This document shows, one piece after another, positions 56,637 to 64,000 of a stretch of 64,000 nucleotides of DNA. The notes below the pieces were generated by a model that was given only the letters and a program-made list of their open reading frames with translations, was not told the DNA's origin and did not search any database. A program made the translations under genes and the position numbers. Position 1 is the stretch's first letter. The number at the start of each line of letters is the position of its first letter. This stretch comes from Elmis aenea (lineage: Eukaryota > Arthropoda > Insecta > Coleoptera > Elmidae): positions 59,172,108 to 59,236,107 of the forward strand of contig OX393577.1 of assembly GCA_947652605.1 (NCBI GenBank). The letters are read 5' to 3'.

Positions 56637-57248
56637 TGCTAATAATATGTCTATATATTTCTGTGTGTTTTGGATAAAAAATTGAATTTTTTTCTTGTAT
56701 TCGGCCTACATACACATCATGACACATTTCGTCAAAATTGCTTCAACATTCTTGGTCGTGTTCTATTTTCTCGCTGTCAGGAAAATTTATATAGGACATG
56801 AAGGATAGAAATATTATTTTCCAACAGTATTTTATACGGAGTATGCACTAGAAGCGTGGACATTTTTTAAGTTAGAAGTTTCGTTAAATTCGTTTTTAAA
56901 ATTGTCGGGGTATTTATTTATCTACATTTTTAGCTCAATTTTTGATACTAGGTATAAGTTTATGATAAACAATTTATTACAAATGAATCGCATAATTAAC
57001 TAGTTTGTTTGGAATATGTGCAGCTTTTATCTGTATTTCTCAATAAATTTGACAACTTTTAAGAAGTCTTTGAATAGACAAGATCAAGATTAGTACCCAT
57101 AAATTGCAAAGATAAAATTTAAAAGATGAGAATAAATATTAAGCTTCTTTTTAACGTACAAGGTATTCTGTAGCAGTAACCTACATTTTTAACATCAAAG
57201 AACATATTTTTAATCAAGTGAAAGTTGTAACGTTGAGTAGAAATTTTA
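56637..57248. other. AT-rich DNA, no gene seen
   Basis: Nothing supported. Confidence 0.4.
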
Positions 57249-57250
57249 TA

Positions 57251-58190
57251 CAGGGTGATTGAAATTCGAGTTTAAACATCTCCCTTATTATAATAGCTAG
57301 AGTATGGTTTAAATTTGGCAAAGTTGCTAAATTTGATACTCATTGATAATCCAAAGAGACATTGGAAATATCTCAAGCGATATCAAAGAAAATTAGGATA
57401 AACCGGAAAATACGATTTTTGAAAATCGCCTATAACTCCTTTGGAATTTGAAATATTTTAAATGTGTAAAAACATTGCCGTAGCTACTTTTTAAGCCGAC
57501 TCGGATAGTAGTCATAAATTTGCCCTAGATCGATTCGTTTTTGTTTTTGGGCAACCAACTTTATTTTTTCTTATGGGCGCAATTTATGCAGCATTTATTT
57601 TCTGATTCCATTGATGTATCACACATTGTATTTTACTTCTTTATTCATTGTCAAATTTAAAAAAAAGGTTTTAAACAATTGTAGATTGGTTGCCATGGAA
57701 ATGATATAAACCACCGGCCTACCTGATTTATAGTGGTTGTTTTTTAAAACGCATTTTTTCAAATTTGACAGTGAATGAAGTAGTAAAATACCATGTGTGA
57801 TACATCCAAGAATTAAGAAAAATAAATTCTATTTGATTATGTAAATAGCAAAAATTGCGCCCATAAGAAAAACTAAAGTTGGTTATCATAAAACAAAAAC
57901 GAATCGATCTAGGAAAAAAATGTGACCACCATCCGAATCGGCTTAAAAAGTTGCTTCGGCAATGTTTTTACACATTTAAATTATTTCAAACTCCAAAGGA
58001 GTTAAAGACGATTTTCAAAAATCGTATTTCCCGGTTTTTCCTAATTTACTCGGATACCGTTTGAGATATTTTCAATTTCTCTTAACATTATTGGACATGA
58101 AATTTAGCAACTTTGCCAAATTCAAACCTATACTCTAGATATCATAATGAGCAAGATCCCCACGCTTAAACACGAATTTTAATCACCATG
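57251..58190. repeat. Palindromic element, 940 bp
   Basis: CAGGGTGATTGAAATTCGAG mirrors GAATTTTAATCACCATG ending at 58190; TA flanks both ends. Arms of ~350 bp pair through ATTGCCGTAGC / TTGCTTCGGCAATG, AACGAATCGATCTAG and GGGCGCAATTT / AAATTGCGCCC. The inner loop near 57700 holds GGTTGCCATGG. The frame at 57879-58064 lies in an arm and is not credible. Confidence 0.9.
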
Positions 58191-58734
58191 TATATTAAAA
58201 TTAATTAAAAATTAAAAACCGCTAAAAAATATGTTTAGTTGTTAACGCATCGTAATATGTAAGTACTGTAAAGGACTTTTGGATCTAGGACAAGACGTAA
58301 ACTGTAAAAGGTGTCTTATTAACAACTAAAAACCGAGTTTACTCTGCTAAACAATGTTATCTGTGCTACTGTTTGCAAAATAATAAACTGTATAAAACAA
58401 ATTTAAATCACTTAACTCTTTTTTTTTTACATAATGTCTATACGAGGAGTCTCAAAGGCTAGACTAAAAATAAACTTTAATCTGATTTCTATTGCTTTCT
58501 TACTTCACTAACTAATTAATGTTTTTGCTTTGTGCTTCATTTCTTTTATTAAAAAATTTTTCAACTAAAAAAAAATGCCCAATGCAACTATTTTTTGTGT
58601 GCTGATGTTATTACATTTTGCGTTAGACGTTTCGTCCATGTTGAATCGTAATCAGCTTTTTTATTTATTATAGTCGTGTGCATACAAATGTATTTTTTGT
58701 GTTGTTTTTCTCAGATTGTTTTAATACAATGATA
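58191..58734. other. AT-rich DNA, no gene seen
   Basis: Nothing supported. Confidence 0.4.
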
Positions 58735-58736
58735 TA

Positions 58737-59742
58737 CCGGGTGTAACTGAAATCAGGCTCACCCCCTTTTTTTCTTTAGTTTTGAATTTAGACAAATGAG
58801 ATTTTAGACGTATAACATTTGCAAAAAACTGGATTATTTGAACATGGTTACACTTTTGTTTCACTTCCGGTTCTGCCGGAAATGACCATAACTTTGTTAT
58901 TTTAAATGGAACACCCTGTATATTTTTACATTTTTTGAAAGAGGAAACGATTTTGGATACAACTGTACTATTTTGGTTAATTTTTATAACCTCAAATATT
59001 TTTTTAACAAAAATTAAATTTTTTATTAAGTGTGCCGTGACCCGCATAAATTAACGCATAACTTAAATTTTATTTTGTCAACAAGTGTCCGAAAAACGGT
59101 TTTGTAAAAAAACACAAAAAAAGCATTTGTTTTGTTGCCATTTGGCATAGGCAACTATGATATTAGGATATCTTACCAACATCTTACAATAATTTGAAAT
59201 TTTTAATGCCTGCTCCTAATAAAAATACCAAGTTATTGGTATTGTTGAATTCGCCAGAAAATACTTTATTTAAATAACCGCATGCGCCACTATCGTTCCA
59301 TTTAAAAAAATTGATTTTTTGTCAAAAAACCAATTTCGCAACCGTTAAGGTCTATTAAAGCAGCCCAAATGTCAATTAAAATTTACAAAACCGTTTTTCT
59401 GACACGTTTTGACATAATAAAATTCAATTTATGCGGATCACGGCACACTTAATAAAAAATTTAATTTTTGTCAAAAAATTATTTGAGGTTATAAAAATTA
59501 ACCAAAATGGTACAGTTGTATCCAAAATCGTTTCCTCTTTCCAAAAATGTAAAAATATACAGGGTGTTCCATTTAAAATAACAAAGTTATGGTCATTTCC
59601 GGCGGAACCGGAAGTGAAACAAAAGTGTACCCCTGTTCAAATAATCCAGTTTTTTGCAAATGTTACATGTCTAAAATTTCATTTGTCTAAATTCAAAACT
59701 AAAGAAAAAAAAGGGGGTGAGCCTGATTTCAGTTACACCCGG
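58737..59742. repeat. CCGGGTG-family palindrome, best-preserved copy
   Basis: CCGGGTGTAACTGAAATCAG mirrors CTGATTTCAGTTACACCCGG at 59723-59742, with TA on both sides (58735-58736, 59743-59744). Arms run ~370 bp. Each arm has an internal GGAACACCCTGTATATTTTT block and CCGGTTCTGCCGGAAATGAC. The two mirrored frames at 58721-59047 (-) and 59431-59760 (+) read nearly the same ~108-residue string from each arm; this follows from the mirror structure and need not mean a gene. Relatives lie at 36442, 52459 and 54955. Confidence 0.93.
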
Positions 59743-59744
59743 TA

Positions 59745-60309
59745 TATCTTTAAATTCTGAATATTTAGAATAACTGTTTGTGCAAAAATCCAAAGGGCGC
59801 ATAATATAAATCACAAATCTAATGACGAACCGAAATAGACGCAACTTGTGACAAAAAATCAAATATATCAACGTATGGAGAACCAAAGCCTGCCTTACAA
59901 CAGTGTTTTAAGTTTTCCAATGTTGAACATTGAACAGAGCACGCTATTAAGGGTTTGCTTAAAATTTCTTCGAGAAACTAACAGTCAAAGTTTAGCCACA
60001 GATTTTCACTTCACGCATCACTTAAGATCAGCGTCAAATCTAGTTTAAATTTACTTTGATAATTAACACCTAATTAACGTCATTGTAGATGACTTAATTG
60101 AAAACCAATATGGTATCACATGAAGGATGAGCCTAAGCATCAACTGAAAATTTGTTTAGCAAGTTTATTACCGAGTATAATCTCACTTTAACTTAATAAT
60201 TCTTAATATACTTATGAAAATGATAAATGAAATCTAACAGCATTATTTTGTTGTGCAACTTTATTCGTTTAACTGTTTTCTATGCATGCAAAACTTTTAT
60301 TCTCAATAA
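59745..60309. other. AT-rich DNA, no gene seen
   Basis: A 66-codon frame at 59848 has no motif. Confidence 0.4.
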
Positions 60310-60700
60310 AGACCTGGAAACGAAATGAAAGTATGGAAGAGAAGAATACTCAGGAGAATATTTGAAGGCATAAATGAAGGAGGCTGGTGAGAACAATAAT
60401 GAATCAGGAAGTCATGAAAATGTATAATCAAAGAAAAATAACCATCACGATTTTAAAGATTGCGATGGCTAGGTCACATCAGCAGCTCACGAAATGGAAG
60501 AATAATAAAGATTTAACAAAAAATGAAAGAGTTTGGCAGGGGGAGAGATAGATGGGATAAGTAAAAAAATCTTGCGCAACTCCAGATCTGAGAGTGGGAG
60601 GAAATTTCAACAGATAAAAAGAAGTGGAAGATTATTATGCATGCCTTTGGCCTTTACACTTGTAGCTCTGTTATATGTAAATAAAATTACATAAACACCT
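60310..60700 (+). pseudogene. Non-LTR retrotransposon C-terminal tail
   Basis: Plus frames read KVWKRRILRRIFEGINEGG, then RTNNES, YNQRKITITILKIA, RWLGHI-like ATARSHQQ, ERDRWDK, EWEEISTDKKKWKIIMHAFG and LYTCSSV before a stop at 60680. This is the order E-W-x-RRILRRIFG, R-x-N-x-E, LRWLGH-x-x-R, GR-x-RW-D, DR-x-x-W-x-x-I-x-x-A-x-G found at the end of insect non-LTR reverse transcriptases. Frameshifts separate most blocks. Confidence 0.75.
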
Positions 60701-62006
60701 GTCCTTGTAAGGATAATAAACAAGACAGAGGCAAGGTGGTAGTGTTTTGTTACTATAATTTCTCAACACTTGTTTGTTATAAATGTAAACGTAGCTGCAA
60801 CTGACAAACTACAAAATAAACTATTGTTGGAAACTGACGTAATAGCAACGTTAAACAATTTATTTCTATTTAATTAATTTGGGTCTCTGGCTTCCCCTAC
60901 CCATATTAAGTATAATTTTAGACACAAAGGTTTCTCATTTTCCTATTTGTTGGGTGACCACATAACTTTACCTAGCTTATAACGTAAATGATAGAATTTC
61001 CCAACAAATTTAACCAACTATGCACTAATGTTAATACAGTGAAAATCTATTCTAACAGGAATTTAATACGTTGAATTATAAACTTTATGAGCTAATAAAA
61101 CTTTTGGGATCGTATTTACAGTTATATAAACCGGACATTAAGGAGTCACTAAAGGTACCCAAATTGTGTGTTTATTAGCAAAGAACCAAAACATAGTAGC
61201 AGGAATCGTTTAAAAGCTTTGTTTCAAAGAAGTAAGTTTGGAATAGTTAGTGAAACTTGCTAGTATTTTAAATTATTTTTTAATTATTGATATTTTCAAG
61301 AAACGTAATGTTTTTGTTGATAAGAACTACTTTCCGTGTCAGCCTTGAAATTTCTAATGAGGAAGTAAATAAGGTTTCTATTTACAACGCCACTTTAAAG
61401 GAAATTTTGGGTTTATTTCCTGCGAGAAACGCGTCTTCGAATACTAATCAAGTCTACAATGTTAATGCAATCAACGTGATACAATAGCTATATGTACTTA
61501 TTTATTGTTCCATTCTTTAACTAACTTTTTTTTACATTTTAATTGCTAACGGGGTGTGCAGTGGTAAAATAATCACGTGTTCAAGCTCATTAATTTGTAT
61601 AATGATGTTCTTTGATCTGTAACTTTCCTATTCTTATTAAAACGATTTTGTTTTTGAACAAACACGTGCAAAACGACACCGTCTAGTACTTTTACTTGAA
61701 AAACAAATCGGTAAAATACGTCACCATATTATAACTTGTTGCTTGACGAGCAACCCTCCAAGGTAATTTATGAATTAAAAATTTTAAATTTCAAATCTGA
61801 AATGCAATTATTTGTGATATAGGCACAACCCTGATGTTTTATTCAAATTGAAAAACCCAAATATATCATCAATATTTTATTTTCATTTCAAAGTTGTAGT
61901 ATTTTTTTAATGTAAGTGTAAGTAATACATTTGCTGAGAATATTATGAATAAAATAACAGTTTTTTTAATTACACCCATACATACATAGCGAAATATGAT
62001 TTATAT
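60701..62006. other. AT-rich DNA, no gene seen
   Basis: A 66-codon frame at 61287 has no motif. Nothing else supported. Confidence 0.4.
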
Positions 62007-62954
62007 ACAGGGTTTCGTAAAAAATGCGAAAACATTCGGAAGGTGTTTCCTTATCGAAGATTAACATTTTTTTCCCTTAAACGTCCCCTTTCAGAGTTAC
62101 AATTACAACCCCTAAAGGGGAGCAGTAAAATTAGGCTTTTATTTTATTTCTCAAATTTGAATAAATGTAGGAGAATGATATTAGGTAGATGTTTTATACT
62201 TATTAAAAGGTTTCCCACAGTAATATTTTCAATCATCTCTCACCTTCACAGGGGGCTGAAAAGTGCGACCCCTGTTGGTTTTTTATTCAGCACTTTTTGG
62301 TGGGTTAAAATGTTGCAATAAATTTTTTTTTTCAAAAGCTTAATTTATTTATAAACTTTTTTTATTCTTTTACATTTCTCGTAAAAGCTACATTTTTTGA
62401 GTAACAAATAATGTAAGTGAACATGCACTATTTAATATTCCAATATAAAACGATGCATTTTGGTGGTTACCATGGTTTGTTTATGTTCATATTGGGTAGA
62501 ATTGACGGGTGTAATTTATTTTGACGTTTACGCGGCGACAACGCTATAGCGATAAATTATTTGATTAAAAATGTATATATATAATTTATAGAAACGTCGG
62601 TAAACTTAATAGAGTTTTATGAATATTTTTAAATCAACTGTAATGCAAACCCATAATCAGGGCTGGTGCAAGAGTATCTGTCAAGTTGACACATGCTTAC
62701 ATTTTGGCATTTGTTTTGCATAAGCGCGGCCTACTTCGGTGCATAAAAATGCAATTAAATGGCTACTTTTGTGAAAAGTATTGAATATCCCAACAACTAC
62801 GGGGTTTAGACATAGGACAACCCGTATAAAAATTAAAGAGAAAAACACCTATCGAACAGTAAAATAAAATAAGGTTAGTTACATTTGAAAGAAATGAGTT
62901 ATGTCACTTTGAAGTTTGGAAATTTTGGCTTTTTTTTTGTGAACACCCTGTATC
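62007..62954. repeat. Two unpaired CAGGG-type ends
   Basis: TATACAGGGTTTCGTAAAAA at 62003 and GAACACCCTGTATCAC at 62940-62955 are in opposite orientation like element ends, but the inner sequences do not pair convincingly. They may be ends of one eroded element or of two. The frame 62043-62321 (+) is not convincing. Confidence 0.35.
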
Positions 62955-62955
62955 A

Positions 62956-63922
62956 CTAAATTTAAATTTTAAACACTTGACCTAGAGTACAAAATGTTAG
63001 AACTGTGATCTAATATTAGTAAAAAAATAAGCTACTAAGAGAATCTTCAGTCTCTGTATAAGGCAGTGCCATTACAAAACACGGAACTTAAAAATTAGGA
63101 TGAAGGGCTATTTCAATTACTTACAATAGCTACACGCAATGTTTTCCGACTTGGTATAACTTATTATTACAAATTGTTATAGTATAAACAATGTTAAAAA
63201 AATACAATACAGTTTTTTATCTATATAATTAAAATATGTAAGATTGTCCAAAGAAAAATAAACATCACGTCCTGATTGTAACCCAACGTTACAACAAAGA
63301 TTTCATCGTTCCACAACAAACACAAACCAGGATTGATGAGACGTTTCTTGTTTATCATGCTCATAGATAGTTTATCAATCATCCTCTGAATCGGTTACTA
63401 AAGCTTATACTCTTTTTAAATAAGTTATGTCAATCTACATAGATCTTGACATACTTTCCCTGAATATAATATCCTGATACATACCAACAAGCTGTTTTGT
63501 CAAAGGATAAAAAGTATTGATAAATTACGTTCGTAAATTATTTACTGGAAAATAACAATATTTCAGTATACTTGGACAGAATCTCGGGGAAAATATGCGG
63601 ATATTCAAACTTTTAAATAAACAGAATAAAACCTATGATGTTCTAAAACTTGGTTTTGAAAAGTATTTATCCGTCAAAGTGATTGAATATTTCTGATCGC
63701 ATTGGAAATCTAATATTCAAATTAGATTTTTGTATGAGGATGCACAGTTATGCTAATAAATTTCTTGTTTGCGAATAAACAATCTACTTTCCATACGAAT
63801 TTATTATCAATTGATTTATTTACAATCCAATAAAAGACTTCAGCTACCAAAGACAGCTTATTTTCTGTCACTCAAGTTTTCTGCTACAATTTTACGAAAC
63901 TATGCGTTTTTTAATGTTTATA
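62956..63922. other. AT-rich DNA, no gene seen
   Basis: Nothing supported. Confidence 0.4.
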
Positions 63923-63924
63923 TA

Positions 63925-64000
63925 CAGAGTGTACAAAAAGTAACGTAACGGATCAATATCTCGTCTTGTGGCAACTTTACAAAAAAAAGTTTCGAATAAA
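63925..64000 (+). repeat. Repeat copy cut by the window end
   Basis: CAGAGTGTACAAAAAGTAAC then GTAACGGATCAATATCTCGT matches 11092-11170 closely, with TA before it. The element continues beyond the window. Confidence 0.85.

Noticed and set aside
56440..56727. 95-codon minus-strand frame as a real protein gene
   Set aside because: It is the minus strand of the 33-bp minisatellite; openness follows from a unit length divisible by three.
58721..59760. Two ~108-residue frames as a duplicated gene pair
   Set aside because: They are mirror readings of the two arms of one palindromic element and cover its terminal repeats.
1..64000. tRNA or rRNA genes
   Set aside because: I looked for GGTTCGAATCC-type T-arm sequences and rRNA-like GC-rich blocks and found none convincing.

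Overview
The window is AT-rich insect-type nuclear DNA built almost entirely of transposable-element debris. No complete host gene, tRNA, rRNA, operon or CRISPR array is visible. The insect assignment is an inference from the mix of families: Jockey and other non-LTR reverse transcriptases, mariner, pogo, hAT and PIF/Harbinger elements, and many palindromic elements ending TACAGGGTG. A beetle or other large insect genome would fit, but I cannot fix the order from this sequence.

Region by region. 1-4.3 kb: AT-rich DNA with two palindromic elements. 4.3-8.4 kb: non-LTR and LTR retroelement fragments, one split by a hAT element (4816-5880) with a near-perfect 8-bp target duplication. 8.4-13.6 kb: short inverted repeats and one more reverse-transcriptase tail. 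13.6 kb: a 44-codon, membrane-anchor-like open frame followed by good splice donors, the best candidate for a host exon. 14.2-22.8 kb: an unrecognised frame, a Jockey fragment, and several palindromic mariner-type elements. 23.6-28.6 kb: a 5'-truncated RNase-H-bearing non-LTR retrotransposon, cut at a TA by a 2979-bp pogo-like transposon whose transposase is nearly intact and ends in a PHD finger. 30.1-32.9 kb: a mariner transposase relic split by a 1.9-kb giant palindrome. 33-39.4 kb: small inverted-repeat elements, a Helitron 3' terminus, and a three-level nest of palindromes. 40.6-49.5 kb: hAT elements with perfect 8-bp duplications, one nest confirmed by a paralogous empty site, plus two PIF/Harbinger-like copies keeping a MADF-like coding stub. 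50-60 kb: a dense run of palindromic elements, including an unusual composite whose inverted ends are a 33-bp minisatellite. 60-64 kb: a retroelement tail and AT-rich DNA; a further repeat copy runs off the end.

The order of events can be read from the nesting. Old non-LTR and mariner copies were hit by hAT, pogo and TA-targeting palindromic elements, some of which were hit again. At least fifteen palindromic elements, mostly with TA target sites and CAGGGTG-like ends, lie in 64 kb. Two of them still carry mariner-type transposase C-termini, which ties the group to the Tc1/mariner superfamily. Proteins encoded here are almost all broken. The least decayed is the pogo transposase, with two stops and one frameshift.
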